Assembly (NCBI RefSeq): GCF_003194565.2
Contig: NZ_QICH01000002.1
Span: forward strand, 62,001 to 126,000
Source: Kangiella spongicola
GTDB lineage: Bacteria; Pseudomonadota; Gammaproteobacteria; Enterobacterales; Kangiellaceae
DNA length: 64,000 bases
Reading direction: 5' to 3'
Position numbers and translations under genes: made by a program. The notes below the pieces were generated by a model. The model did not search any database and was not told where the DNA came from. It saw only the letters and a program-made list of their open reading frames with translations. Positions 8,413 to 17,378 of the stretch are shown here, piece by piece (within the stretch, counting starts at the first letter, position 1; the number at the start of each line of letters is the position of its first letter).

Positions 8413-9021
8413 TTACTCTGCGGCGCTTTTATCAGCAACTTTAGCTTTTGTGGCAAGTGAATCGGCTTTTACCGTCTTACCCCTTGCTCGGTAATGACAA
8501 ACACCAAGCCATGAATAATGAATACCACTAATAATACAGGTTAGGATTACTGAAATTTCAAGGGTATCAATCAAAGCCAGTGGCAACTTAAACCAAGCCA
8601 AGTGAACCAACACCAGTAGCACTAGCAAAATCATCAGTGCAGTATTCCACTTTGAGATCAGACTTGGACGCATCTCATAAGGACCGACAAGGTAATGATA
8701 GCTAGTGGCGCCGCCAACAATAAATAAGTCGCGGGCAGTTGAAACCCAGAACAGCGTCCAGGAAAGCTGTCCTTTCATAACTAATAACAATAATGCCACA
8801 AACAATAGTATTTTATCGGCTAAGGGATCGGTTATAGAACCGAAGCGGCTTTGCCAGTTAAAACGTTTTGCCAATAAGCCATCCAAACCATCTGAAATAC
8901 CTGCAATCAAAAAGATCACAAGGGCCGCGACATAGTCTTGGTGCCATGCAAAATATGCGAACGGAATGATTAACACCACCCGCATCACAGTAATAATGTT
9001 CGGAATTGTACTTAAGCTCAT
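8413..9021 (-). CDS. CDP-alcohol phosphatidyltransferase family membrane protein
   Basis: The 202-residue integral membrane enzyme has the family signature DG-x2-AR-x8-G-x3-D-x3-D in the form DGLDGLLAKRFNWQSRFGSITDPLAD (about residues 43-68), which binds CDP and two metal ions. Several hydrophobic spans follow. It resembles PgsA (phosphatidylglycerophosphate synthase) paralogues found next to hda and the DUF2066 gene. A separate, main pgsA normally sits beside uvrC, so the exact head group here is uncertain. The protein ends in a charged, Lys/Ala-rich tail. Confidence 0.85.
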   Translation of the reverse strand: MSLSTIPNIITVMRVVLIIPFAYFAWHQDYVAALVIFLIAGISDGLDGLLAKRFNWQSRFGSITDPLADKILLFVALLLLVMKGQLSWTLFWVSTARDLFIVGGATSYHYLVGPYEMRPSLISKWNTALMILLVLLVLVHLAWFKLPLALIDTLEISVILTCIISGIHYSWLGVCHYRARGKTVKADSLATKAKVADKSAAE

Positions 9022-9043
9022 GTTTTATTAACTTATTGTTATA

Positions 9044-10177
9044 TTACGGCGTGCCCCACACAAAGTGGAAGTCACCCCTTAATTTTCGGGCATTATTCTC
9101 ATCAAAACCCTCGCCATAACCATCACCATATCGATCGTCATAGCCGAAGCCAGACTCAGACCGCTGCAGATTATTCCCTATTTTTATTGCTTCGATCAAG
9201 TTTTGCGGTGAAGTTAATGACTCTACTTTAAATAAGACCGTATCTTTAGATACTTCAATGGCGCTAGCAGAGCGCACCATGCTCAATGAATTGAGGTGCT
9301 TTTGAATCCGTGCGAAGGTTGCGAAATCTGTAATATTTTCAACAGAAACAAGTACTTCCTGAGCATCCTCAGAAAGCACTACGGCTAATTTAGAGGCTAA
9401 AGAATTGGCCACTCGATGGACCGCAGCTTGGATGGCTTCGTAAGACGTAAGACCACTGGTGGAAAAACTTTCAGTGCGACCGTTCATTCTCACCAGCCAG
9501 CGCCCTTGCCATTGGCTATTAGTTTCGAGTAGCTGCCCTGCGACCCAGTAATCTCGAGCATAGCGTTTGCTAGCTTCATCGATTGAGGATTCAACACGCC
9601 CCCAAACATCTGACGTTTCTAGCGCCATTTGATCATCAATATCCATCATTGGCAAAGTCACCGGCAGACCACGACTTTCGGTGGCAATCATTAAGCCAGC
9701 ATTAATCAATTGACTTTCTTCGCTAGCAACTTGGCGCTTTGTATCGTCACCATAGGCTATCCAAAATAAGCCTGACGGTCTTTCCTCGCCCCAAATAGGC
9801 AAAGATGCCGACTTCAAAAGCTCTAATATTGAGCGTCGATCAAAAGTAGCTTTCAGTAATAAAGGTTTCTCATAAATCATCTGCTCGGCAGCCGACAGCC
9901 TTTGATACGAATAACGACGCAGATAATCCTCGGCATTGGCTAAAGCCGACTGAATAACTGGCGAACGAGAAACATCTCGGCTACCACTTGCCCGAACCAA
10001 GGCTTGCAACAAACTCTCAGCAATCGCTTGATGTCGAGCAGCGCTTGATTGATCTTGTACAGGCCATGCGCCAGTATAGAGATTTTGTACTCGCTCAGCC
10101 TTAGATGGCGCGTTAAAGCCCATTATGGCAACAACAAAAAATACCGCGATTATCGCTTTAATTCGCGAATTCAACAT
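9044..10177 (-). CDS. DUF2066 domain-containing exported protein
   Basis: The 377-residue protein has an N-terminal signal-like hydrophobic segment (IIAVFFVVAIMGF, about residues 9-21) followed by AERVQNLYTGAWPVQDQS, typical of DUF2066 proteins. The conserved placement of this family between purM and hda in gammaproteobacteria supports the call. The function is unknown. The extreme C-terminus is Gly/Asp/Tyr-rich (repeated YGDGYGEGF-like units), which may be a flexible tail. It ends 22 bases before the phosphatidyltransferase gene and is probably co-transcribed with it and hda. Confidence 0.8.
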   Translation of the reverse strand: MLNSRIKAIIAVFFVVAIMGFNAPSKAERVQNLYTGAWPVQDQSSAARHQAIAESLLQALVRASGSRDVSRSPVIQSALANAEDYLRRYSYQRLSAAEQMIYEKPLLLKATFDRRSILELLKSASLPIWGEERPSGLFWIAYGDDTKRQVASEESQLINAGLMIATESRGLPVTLPMMDIDDQMALETSDVWGRVESSIDEASKRYARDYWVAGQLLETNSQWQGRWLVRMNGRTESFSTSGLTSYEAIQAAVHRVANSLASKLAVVLSEDAQEVLVSVENITDFATFARIQKHLNSLSMVRSASAIEVSKDTVLFKVESLTSPQNLIEAIKIGNNLQRSESGFGYDDRYGDGYGEGFDENNARKLRGDFHFVWGTP

Positions 10178-10511
10178 GTTCGTTTCCTACTGATGATTAT
10201 TGAATTATTAGCTATTGTGTAGAAGCTGGATTACCCCAGGCTACACCATGCTTTGTCTGACTATTCCTAGGAATACTAACACCTAGAAGCTCTAATCACT
10301 TGAAAAACCTATAAAACTTATATACGACAATACCATTTCTGGCTATTTTATCAGCTTTTCAGCCAGAGGCTACAAGTTGCTACTCAATCTTTAACTTTAT
10401 TACGCTTCTTGCGTACCCTTGTTTATTTAACTTGGTCAAAAAATAACACTCGAAGCCATGCTCATGGTTAATTATACTTGCACTAACAACAACCAGCGAC
10501 GACTCATAACA
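10178..10511. other. Intergenic region between DUF2066 gene and hypoxanthine phosphoribosyltransferase gene
   Basis: This 334-base divergent region holds a 14-base perfect palindrome at 10262-10275 and AT-rich promoter-like sequence (about 10300-10330) without a clean -35/-10 pair. No other feature was seen. Confidence 0.45.
10262..10275. repeat. Perfect 14-base palindrome TATTCCTAGGAATA
   Basis: The two 7-base half sites are adjacent with no spacer. It sits in the divergent promoter region, 87 bases from the DUF2066 start and 237 bases from the phosphoribosyltransferase start, a reasonable operator position. No known regulator was matched. Confidence 0.4.
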
Positions 10512-11078
10512 ATGTCACTAATGACTTTCGACGATATTCAACAATCAACCGATTTAATCATCAGCGAATCCCAAATTGACCAAGCTATAGAAGAGCTGGC
10601 TCAGCAGATCAATCAGTTTTATGCCGGAGAGCGCTTCGCCAATAAAAGTGTAACCGCCTTTTGTGTGATGAATGGTGGTTTATATTTTACCGGCCAATTA
10701 ATGCGTCATCTCAAGTTTCCAATCACTTTAAAGTATTTACATGCCAGCCGTTATGGCGATAGCACTCGTGGTGCAGAGCTCAACTGGATCGTTCGACCCA
10801 GCCAAGAAGAGGTTTTTGGTAAAGACATTATTTTGATCGATGATATTTTTGACGAAGGTTTAACACTAGAAGCGATTTATAAAGAATGCGAAGCGCTAAA
10901 GCCCAACAGTATCAACTCTGTTGTGTTAGTCGATAAACAGCACCACCGTAAACCGCAAAGTGGTTTTCAGCCTAACTTTGTCGGCCTAGAGGTCGTCGAC
11001 AGATACATTTTTGGCTGTGGTATGGACTATAAAGGAGCATGGCGTAATCTACCCGCCATTTATGCCTTGAAGGAGTAA
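10512..11078 (+). CDS. Hypoxanthine-guanine phosphoribosyltransferase
   Basis: The enzyme salvages hypoxanthine and guanine by transferring them to PRPP, giving IMP and GMP. The PRPP-binding loop is IILIDDIFDEGLTL (about residues 97-110 of the 188-residue protein), and the base-contacting end is VDRYIFGCGMDYKGAWRNLP. Upstream in-frame ATG codons exist (10458, 10464), but the ATG at 10512 gives the family-like start MSLMTFDDIQQ. The salvage gene lies close to purM and purN of the de novo route, separated by the OmpA-type lipoprotein gene. Confidence 0.85.
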   Translation: MSLMTFDDIQQSTDLIISESQIDQAIEELAQQINQFYAGERFANKSVTAFCVMNGGLYFTGQLMRHLKFPITLKYLHASRYGDSTRGAELNWIVRPSQEEVFGKDIILIDDIFDEGLTLEAIYKECEALKPNSINSVVLVDKQHHRKPQSGFQPNFVGLEVVDRYIFGCGMDYKGAWRNLPAIYALKE

Positions 11079-11112
11079 CTTATTGAAATTGTGTAAATTC
11101 TTCCAGGTAAAT

Positions 11113-11128
11113 CGTGACTTCAATCACA
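11113..11128. promoter_or_regulatory. CRP-like site CGTGA-N6-TCACA
   Basis: This is a 9 of 10 match to the TGTGA-N6-TCACA consensus, about 80-95 bases upstream of a perfect TATAAT. It may control the OmpA-type lipoprotein gene. It is flanked by an inverted pair TTGTGTAA (11089-11096) and TTACACAA (11152-11159). Confidence 0.4.
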
Positions 11129-11207
11129 TAAAGTCGCCAACCCACCAGAAATTACACAATATATTGCTATGATGTTTTCAATTCAGTTTGCATTCAAGTT
11201 CAACACT

Positions 11208-11213
11208 TATAAT
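11208..11213 (+). promoter_or_regulatory. -10 box of the OmpA-type lipoprotein gene
   Basis: A perfect TATAAT lies 37 bases upstream of the ATG at 11250. A weak -35 candidate TTTGCA (11187-11192) lies at a short 15-base spacing. Its position also rules out translation from the upstream ATG at 11169. Confidence 0.5.
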
Positions 11214-11249
11214 GCAAAAACACTTTGGGGAAATTTGAGGATTTTAAAC

Positions 11250-11915
11250 ATGAAATCATTAACATCAATTAAGAAAACATTTACAGTCGCGGCGTTAGCG
11301 GCGATGGTTGCATCAGGTTGTACCGTATTAGACCCTTACACGGGCGAAGAAAAAACCAGTAAAGCCGTAAAATATGGTGCCGTTGGTGCTGTAGTGTGTG
11401 GTCTTATTGGCGCGACCGAAAACAGTAAGCACGCGCGTAACGCAGCCTTAGGTTGTGGTGCTATCGGTGCTGGTGTTGGTGCCTATATGGATCACCAAGA
11501 AGCTGAGCTTCGTGAAGAATTAGCGGGCACAGGTGTTGGGATTCAACGTGATGGCGACAAAATTCAGCTTATCATGCCTGGTGACATTACCTTTGATACC
11601 GATCGTCACGATGTTAGCGCAAGCTTCTACCCAGTATTAGATTCAGTAGCAAAAGTACTTTATAAGTATGTTGATACTGACTTAGAAGTTGCGGGCTTTA
11701 CTGACTCAGTGGGTGCAGAAGCCTATAACCAAGGTCTATCAGAGAAACGAGCCTCGAGCGTCGCCAGTTACTTACGTCAGCGCGATATTCAGGCCAGCAG
11801 ACTACACGTTAAAGGTTTTGGTGAGCGCTACCCAATCGCTTCGAACGAGTCGGCCAGTGGTCGCGCGAAAAACCGTCGTGTTGAGCTAACTATTATCCCA
11901 CAAGAGCCACGTTAA
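11250..11915 (+). CDS. OmpA-family outer-membrane lipoprotein (YiaD-like)
   Basis: The 221-residue product has a signal peptide ending in the lipobox VASGC, so it should be lipidated and carried to the outer membrane. A glycine-zipper segment (about residues 45-85) precedes a C-terminal OmpA-like domain (about 110-215) with GFTDSVGAEAYNQGLSEKRA and NRRVELTI, the peptidoglycan-binding signatures. The ATG at 11250 has a TTGAGGAT ribosome binding site and follows a perfect -10 box, so the upstream ATG at 11169 is rejected. The gene stands alone and ends at a terminator at 11975-11999. Confidence 0.88.
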   Translation: MKSLTSIKKTFTVAALAAMVASGCTVLDPYTGEEKTSKAVKYGAVGAVVCGLIGATENSKHARNAALGCGAIGAGVGAYMDHQEAELREELAGTGVGIQRDGDKIQLIMPGDITFDTDRHDVSASFYPVLDSVAKVLYKYVDTDLEVAGFTDSVGAEAYNQGLSEKRASSVASYLRQRDIQASRLHVKGFGERYPIASNESASGRAKNRRVELTIIPQEPR

Positions 11916-11974
11916 TCGAGCTTGAGTGTCGATATTCCATAAGAAAGTCTCTCCTACCCCTGACTTTCACCCCT

Positions 11975-11999
11975 AAAAGCGGCTTCGGCCGCTTTTTTC
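11975..11999 (+). terminator. Rho-independent terminator after the OmpA-type gene
   Basis: AAAAGCGGC / GCCGCTTTT with a TTCG tetraloop and a T-run, 60 bases after the stop codon. It isolates the upstream gene from purM. Confidence 0.9.
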
Positions 12000-12090
12000 T
12001 TATATCTTTCTTCTTATCTGACTTTCTATAGTTGTCTGCATCTAGTAAAATTCGCCTTTAACTATTAAGCCATCAGTTTTAGGAAATTCC

Positions 12091-13140
12091 ATGAGTGACA
12101 ACATGAGCGATAAAAAGTCCCTTAGTTACAAAGATGCCGGTGTTGATATTGACGCGGGTAACGCCCTTGTTGACCGCATCAAAGATGTTTGTAAGAAAAC
12201 ACACCGCCCAGAAGTATTAGGAAATATTGGCGGCTTTGGCGCTCTATTTGATTTGCCACAAGGCTACGAAGAACCAGCACTGGTTGCTGGAACTGATGGT
12301 GTAGGCACCAAATTACGTTTAGCACTAGACTTACAAAAGCACGACACAGTGGGTATTGACTTAGTCGCCATGTGTGTCAATGACCTAATCGTACAAGGTG
12401 CTGAGCCTCTTTTTTTCCTAGACTACTACGCCACAGGCAAGTTAGATGTTGATGTCGCTGCCGACGTAGTTACTGGAATCGCTGAGGGCTGTTTACAATC
12501 AGGCTGCTCATTAATTGGCGGTGAAACTGCTGAGATGCCAGGCATGTATGAAGGCGATGACTACGACTTAGCCGGTTTTTGCGTTGGTATCGTCGATAAA
12601 AAGAAAATCATCGACGGCAGCAAAGTAAAGTCTGGTGATGTGTTGCTTGGTCTTGCCTCAAGTGGGCCTCACTCTAACGGTTATTCCTTAATCCGTAAAA
12701 TTCTTGAAGTTAGTGGCGCCGATGTCAATCAAGAGTTCGACAACGGTAAAACACTTGGTGAAACCTTATTAGAGCCAACTAAAATCTACGTTAAACCACT
12801 ACTTCGTCTATTTAAAGAAGTTGAGATTAAAGCTCTATCGCACATTACTGGCGGTGGCTTACAAGAAAATCTACCTCGCGTATTACCAAAAAGTGCTAAA
12901 GCAGTGGTTAACACTAACGCTTGGAGCATGCCAAAAGTCTTCCAGTGGTTACAACAGGAAGGTAATGTTGATCGCTTAGAAATGTATCGCACTTTTAACT
13001 GCGGTATTGGCATGATCCTTGTGGTTAGCGAAGAGAATGCTGAAAAAGCGAAAGATATGCTCGAAATGATGGGCGAGACGGTTTATACCGTTGGTCACAT
13101 TGAAGCTCGAGACGACAACGAAGATCAAGTTATTCTATAA
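12091..13140 (+). CDS. purM: Phosphoribosylformylglycinamidine cyclo-ligase
   Basis: PurM (AIR synthetase) closes the imidazole ring of the purine in the fifth de novo step, using ATP. The 349-residue length is usual. The N-terminus [20 protein letters not shown] and the segment [14 protein letters not shown] are family hallmarks. [13 protein letters not shown] is the conserved C-terminal domain motif. An AGGA ribosome binding site precedes the ATG. It is followed after 11 bases by purN. No PurR-type operator was found by eye. Confidence 0.97.
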   Translation: MSDNMSDKKSLSYKDAGVDIDAGNALVDRIKDVCKKTHRPEVLGNIGGFGALFDLPQGYEEPALVAGTDGVGTKLRLALDLQKHDTVGIDLVAMCVNDLIVQGAEPLFFLDYYATGKLDVDVAADVVTGIAEGCLQSGCSLIGGETAEMPGMYEGDDYDLAGFCVGIVDKKKIIDGSKVKSGDVLLGLASSGPHSNGYSLIRKILEVSGADVNQEFDNGKTLGETLLEPTKIYVKPLLRLFKEVEIKALSHITGGGLQENLPRVLPKSAKAVVNTNAWSMPKVFQWLQQEGNVDRLEMYRTFNCGIGMILVVSEENAEKAKDMLEMMGETVYTVGHIEARDDNEDQVIL

Positions 13141-13151
13141 CGGACCGACCT

Positions 13152-13796
13152 TTGTCAGAAAACACTACTCAAGCACCAGAAATGAAGCGCATCGTCGTTC
13201 TCATTTCTGGTAGCGGATCAAACCTTCAAGCCTTGATTGATGCTGCCGAAATGGGCGGCATCAACGGTCATATAGTCGCAGTCATCAGCAATAAACCCGA
13301 TGTATATGGACTGACTCGAGCACAAAATGCCAAGATTCCAACTGAGGTTGTGGATCATACCGCCTTCGACGGTCGCCAAGCCTTTGAAGCAGAGTTAAGC
13401 AAGGTTATTAACCGTTACACTCCAGATCTCATCGTCCTCGCCGGCTTCATGAGAATCTTGAATTCAGAGTTTGTTCAGCCTTACGAAGGTAAGATGCTCA
13501 ATATCCACCCTTCTCTACTTCCTAAATATAAAGGCTTGCATACCCACAGGCGTGCGTTAGAGAATGGTGACACAGAACATGGAGTTAGCGTACATTTTGT
13601 CACCTCTGAACTAGACGGTGGCCCAGTGATCGCACAACGAACGGTAAAGGTGGAAAAAAGTGATACTGAGCAAAGCTTACAAGCAAAAGTCCAACAACAA
13701 GAGCACCAACTCTACCCAGAAGTGGTCGCTCGATTCTGCAATGATCGCCTCGAATATAAAGATGGCAAAGCCTATATGGACAAGAAGCCTCTATAA
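13152..13796 (+). CDS. purN: Phosphoribosylglycinamide formyltransferase
   Basis: PurN transfers a formyl group from 10-formyltetrahydrofolate to GAR, the third purine step. Catalytic residues are visible in NIHPSLLPKYKG (Asn and His) and ELDGGPVI (Asp). GSGSNLQAL near the N-terminus binds the phosphate. The start is uncertain: a TTG at 13152 adds ten residues before MKRIVVLISGSG, while the ATG at 13182 gives the usual family N-terminus but lacks a clear ribosome binding site. The 3' end overlaps the start of the DUF3108 gene. Confidence 0.95.
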   Translation: MSENTTQAPEMKRIVVLISGSGSNLQALIDAAEMGGINGHIVAVISNKPDVYGLTRAQNAKIPTEVVDHTAFDGRQAFEAELSKVINRYTPDLIVLAGFMRILNSEFVQPYEGKMLNIHPSLLPKYKGLHTHRRALENGDTEHGVSVHFVTSELDGGPVIAQRTVKVEKSDTEQSLQAKVQQQEHQLYPEVVARFCNDRLEYKDGKAYMDKKPL

Positions 13797-14535
13797 AGCC
13801 TTCTTGATACCTTTTGCTACTTTACTTTTACTTCTAGCAAACACCTCTCAAGCTGCTGACGAGGTTCTTTCTGAAGGTGAAAGCTCGGCACAAAGCTTGG
13901 TCGCATTAAAGCCCTATTCTATCCAATACGACGTTATCCATGACGGTGATGACGTTGGTACAGCTTCGCGCAAACTCACTCAGCTCAGTAACGGCCAATG
14001 GCAACTGGCAATGGAATCTGATATTAGTTATTACTTTTTATCAGACAAGCGCCAAGAAACCAGTCGATTCACTGTTGAAAACAAGCAAATCCTGCCCTTA
14101 GTCTACCAGCGCCACTCACAAACAAGCATGCGCTCGGATTCAACCCTAATGCAGAATTTTGACTGGATTAATAACGTTGAGCACGGCTCATACAAGAAAA
14201 AAGAATGGAGTCAGCCTCTTAAGACAGGCTATCTCGATCAGCTGACTCAACTAACCCTTGTTAGGGAACACCTGCTGACGCAAAAGCCAATACCAGCTAT
14301 CGACATTAGCTATCGCGGTAGTGTGCGCCATCATGAGTTTAAAGTCCTTGGGCAAGAAATCCTAAACACCAAAAAAGGGCTAATAAAAACGGCTAAAGTT
14401 CAGCTAAAAGAAACACAACGTGAGCGCCAGACAAACTTTTGGTTTGCCCTAGAACACAATATGATTCCGATACAGATCCAACGTATTAAGGAAGGTGAAG
14501 AACAAGCGAAACTTGTCGCCACCGATTGGAAATAG
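13762..14535 (+). CDS. DUF3108 domain-containing exported protein
   Basis: The protein has 257 residues with a signal peptide (MAKPIWTRSLYKAFLIPFAT, hydrophobic core, then ANTSQAADE). The mature part follows the DUF3108 pattern, with KPYSIQYDVIHDGDDVGTASRKL near the start and FWFALEHNMIPIQIQRI near the end. This family commonly follows purN in gammaproteobacteria and its function is unknown. A longer frame opens at 13660 inside purN, but the ATG at 13762 directly precedes the signal peptide. It overlaps the purN end by 35 bases, suggesting translational coupling. Confidence 0.8.
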   Translation: MAKPIWTRSLYKAFLIPFATLLLLLANTSQAADEVLSEGESSAQSLVALKPYSIQYDVIHDGDDVGTASRKLTQLSNGQWQLAMESDISYYFLSDKRQETSRFTVENKQILPLVYQRHSQTSMRSDSTLMQNFDWINNVEHGSYKKKEWSQPLKTGYLDQLTQLTLVREHLLTQKPIPAIDISYRGSVRHHEFKVLGQEILNTKKGLIKTAKVQLKETQRERQTNFWFALEHNMIPIQIQRIKEGEEQAKLVATDWK

Positions 14536-14577
14536 CATTACAAATAACACCAAGTTGAAATACAAGGAGATAAGGAA

Positions 14578-14985
14578 ATGAAAAAACTGCTACTGCTAAC
14601 CACTATATTATTGGCTAGCCAAGCCAGCCAACTTAGCGCTAACGACCGCAATGCGCTCAGCATCGACCGGGCGATCAGCAGTGATATCGAGTTTAACTTT
14701 CCCAATGACGATAATATTTACCCGCACAAAAGTGATTTTAAAGTGGTCAACTATGTGACCATGAGCAACGAATACGGACAGCGCAAAGTCACGGTTACGC
14801 TTCAAAATACTTCAACTGGTGATCGCATATTCGTCAGTGACCAAATAATGGCGCTTTACGCAAACGGCCACCGAAGCTCCCCCTTTGAAAAGAAGATTAG
14901 GTTTAAAGGCAAAGAAGTTCAAACCTTAACTTTGAGTTTTAGTACTAGCGAGTTTCCCATCCTACAGGTCTACACCCGCCAATAA
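14578..14985 (+). CDS. Small exported protein of unknown function
   Basis: The 135-residue protein was not recognised. It starts with a clear signal peptide (MKKLLLLTTILLASQASQLSA, cleavage probably after LSA). The mature part of about 114 residues is rich in beta-prone segments such as KVTVTLQNTSTGDRIFVSDQ, which resembles small periplasmic beta-sandwich proteins. A strong AAGGAGATAAGG ribosome binding site precedes the ATG. It follows the DUF3108 gene by 42 bases, so the two may share an mRNA. Confidence 0.65.
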   Translation: MKKLLLLTTILLASQASQLSANDRNALSIDRAISSDIEFNFPNDDNIYPHKSDFKVVNYVTMSNEYGQRKVTVTLQNTSTGDRIFVSDQIMALYANGHRSSPFEKKIRFKGKEVQTLTLSFSTSEFPILQVYTRQ

Positions 14986-14991
14986 TTAGTT

Positions 14992-15026
14992 AGGGCTGAT
15001 TCAACAAGATTGAAATCAGCTCTTTA
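14992..15026 (+). terminator. Possible weak terminator
   Basis: AGGGCTGATT pairs with AATCAGCTCT (one wobble) across an 11-base loop, followed by a short TTTA. It would separate the small exported protein gene from lemA, but the T-run is poor. Confidence 0.35.
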
Positions 15027-15066
15027 TCGCCCTATGATAATTTCAACTCATTAGGGATATATAATA

Positions 15067-15615
15067 ATGATCATCACCATTTGCATCATCGCAGCAATAC
15101 TGCTTTGGGCTTTATTAACGTATAACAAAATTATCGGCCTCAAAAACCAAGTCAGTTCGGCTTGGAGCGATATAGACGTACAGTTGAACCGCCGCCACGA
15201 TCTTATTCCACAGCTAGTAAAAGCCGTAAAAGCTTATAAAGACTACGAACAAGAAACGTTAGAATTAATCACTCTGCTGCGTAGCGCAGAAACCAATAAC
15301 TCCCCCTCTTCGCAAGAGTCGATTGAAACTCAAATCAACCAAAAACTGGATAAGCTACTACTTTTACAAGAAAGTTACCCAGAGCTAAAAGCCAACCAGT
15401 CTTTTCTTGAACTCATGCAAGAGCTTGCTGAAACCGAAGACAAACTTCAATATGCACGTCGTTATTACAATGGCAGCGTCAAGCTTTATAACACTAAGAT
15501 CCAGCAGTTACCAGATAGCCTCGTTGCAAAAATATTCAAATTTCAAGAAGCAGAGTTCTTCAAAGTGGCGTCACCCAATATTCGATCAGCGATTAAGGTT
15601 AACACCAATGCTTAA
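15067..15615 (+). CDS. lemA: LemA family protein
   Basis: LemA proteins have one N-terminal membrane segment and a long alpha-helical bundle facing the periplasm. Here residues 1-16 are hydrophobic (MIITICIIAAILLWAL), followed by the hallmark YNKIIGLKNQVSSAWSDIDVQLNRRHDLIPQLV. The 182-residue length is typical. The role of the family is not well established. The gene overlaps by 8 bases the DUF2207 gene that follows, a pairing seen in many bacteria and suggestive of a membrane complex. Confidence 0.92.
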   Translation: MIITICIIAAILLWALLTYNKIIGLKNQVSSAWSDIDVQLNRRHDLIPQLVKAVKAYKDYEQETLELITLLRSAETNNSPSSQESIETQINQKLDKLLLLQESYPELKANQSFLELMQELAETEDKLQYARRYYNGSVKLYNTKIQQLPDSLVAKIFKFQEAEFFKVASPNIRSAIKVNTNA

Positions 15616-17371
15616 ACACATAATCTTGGCGCTAGTAGCCTGCTCGACACTCATTACGTTACCTGCGCAATCGGTTGAAGAAATTCTAAGCTACCACAGC
15701 GATATTGATATCCATAAAGACTCGAGCCTAACCATCACAGAAACCATAACCGTCAAAGCAGAAGGTCAGAACATAAAAAGAGGAATCTACCGTGAGTTTC
15801 CAACCAACTACCGTAACAGGTTTGGAAACAACTATCAGGTGGATTTCGATATTGAGTCAGTCACCCAAGACGGAGAGCCTGTTGACTGGATGACCAAGGA
15901 TTTACGCAATGGCGTCAGGCTTTATATCGGCGACTCTGATCAATACCTCAAGCCAGGTGTTTACAAATACATCATTCGCTATAAGACCAACAATCAGCTC
16001 GGCTTCTATGAGGATGTTGACGAACTCTATTGGAATGTCACCGGAAACGACTGGAAGTTCACCATTATAGACGCCTCGGCAACCGTGAATTTCCCTGAGA
16101 CCATCCCTCAGGATGAAGTTAAGTACCAAGCATATACAGGTTATTACGGCAGCAGAAACAGCCATGTTGCGCTCACCTCTTTGAGTGATAACAGTATCAG
16201 CATGAAAACCACAAAAGCGCTTTATCCGAGCCAAGGCTTTACCATTCAAATAGGTCTACCAAAGGGCTACGTAGAGCCGCCTACCGCGCTCGATAAGTTC
16301 ATTACACTGCTGTCTCATAATAGACACTTACTGGTTTTTATTGTCGGTATTTTTATTACTTTCGCTTATTACTATTATTTTTGGTCAAAGTATGGACGTG
16401 ATCCAAAACCAGGAGTCATCATCCCGCTTTACGATCCACCTAAAAAAGAGTCGCCAGCGGCCATGCGCTACGTTCTAAATCACGGCTATGATTCTAAAAC
16501 ATTTACAACAGCCCTGTTATCGCTCGCCGTAAAAGGCTACCTGACGATTGAAGAGGTTAATGATAATCAGTTTTTAATCAAGCGTCATAAAAAGAATCGT
16601 TATGTAAAGTTTGCCGCTGGGGAGTCTCGATTAGAGCAAGCGCTCTTTAGAAATAAGGATACATTAAGTACACAATCAGACAATGATAGACCCGAATTTA
16701 GAGCAGCTATGGCTGCCCATAAAGTCTCACTAGACTCAGACTATAATTCCAAATACTACAATACTAACAGTCAATATATTACTTGGGGAGTTGTATTGTC
16801 CGCAGTGACGATCTTGCTCGGGATTAACCTCAAGCACCCTTTTGCATCAATCGGCATCTCATTCTTTGTAGCTGGTGCCACATTGATGATCTTGAATATC
16901 GTATTTGGCATACTCCTTAAGGCTCCTACTGCTTTGGGTAGAAAATTTATGGATAAAGCCGAAGGGCTAAAAGAATATTTAACCATAGCCGAAGGTGATG
17001 CATTAAGAAGTCGCTACCCTTTGACCAAAACACCTGAAACTTTCGAGCGCTACCTACCCTATGCCTTTGCGCTTGATATCGAAAAAACATGGGGTGATAT
17101 GTTTAATCATGTGCTTTCACCTCAATTGGCGAAAGACACACCGCAAAGCACCATGACCAACATGATACCCGCTTGGTATCTCGCCTCCTCTAACAGTAAC
17201 GGACTTAACTTCAGTGGTTTAACGCAAAACTTAGGGGAAAGCTTCACCAGCAGCGTGTCTTCTGCAGCAACACCGCCTGGCTCAAGCTCTGGTAGCGGGT
17301 TTAGTTCTGGAGGTTTTGGTGGCGGCTTTTCTGGTGGCGGCGGCGGTGGTGGTGGCGGTGGCGGCTGGTAA
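15608..17371 (+). CDS. DUF2207 domain-containing membrane protein
   Basis: The 587-residue protein has a signal peptide (about residues 1-20, ending LPAQS), an extracytoplasmic DUF2207 domain (about 20-220) with GIYREFPTNYRNRFGN, a membrane segment near 240-260, a cytoplasmic region, two further hydrophobic spans (about 395-440), and a C-terminal tail made almost only of Gly and Ser ending in a run of Gly and Trp. That tail is characteristic of the family. The start at 15608 lies within the last codons of lemA. The longer frame opening at 15407 lies inside lemA and is not used. Function unknown; it likely works with LemA. Confidence 0.85.
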   Translation: MLKHIILALVACSTLITLPAQSVEEILSYHSDIDIHKDSSLTITETITVKAEGQNIKRGIYREFPTNYRNRFGNNYQVDFDIESVTQDGEPVDWMTKDLRNGVRLYIGDSDQYLKPGVYKYIIRYKTNNQLGFYEDVDELYWNVTGNDWKFTIIDASATVNFPETIPQDEVKYQAYTGYYGSRNSHVALTSLSDNSISMKTTKALYPSQGFTIQIGLPKGYVEPPTALDKFITLLSHNRHLLVFIVGIFITFAYYYYFWSKYGRDPKPGVIIPLYDPPKKESPAAMRYVLNHGYDSKTFTTALLSLAVKGYLTIEEVNDNQFLIKRHKKNRYVKFAAGESRLEQALFRNKDTLSTQSDNDRPEFRAAMAAHKVSLDSDYNSKYYNTNSQYITWGVVLSAVTILLGINLKHPFASIGISFFVAGATLMILNIVFGILLKAPTALGRKFMDKAEGLKEYLTIAEGDALRSRYPLTKTPETFERYLPYAFALDIEKTWGDMFNHVLSPQLAKDTPQSTMTNMIPAWYLASSNSNGLNFSGLTQNLGESFTSSVSSAATPPGSSSGSGFSSGGFGGGFSGGGGGGGGGGGW

Positions 17372-17378
17372 CAAAAAA

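Noticed and set aside
11169..11249. Longer start for the OmpA-type lipoprotein
   Set aside because: The extension would include the promoter's TATAAT and spoil the lipoprotein signal peptide.
15407..15607. Longer start for the DUF2207 protein
   Set aside because: It lies fully inside lemA in another frame; the ATG at 15608 directly precedes a signal peptide.
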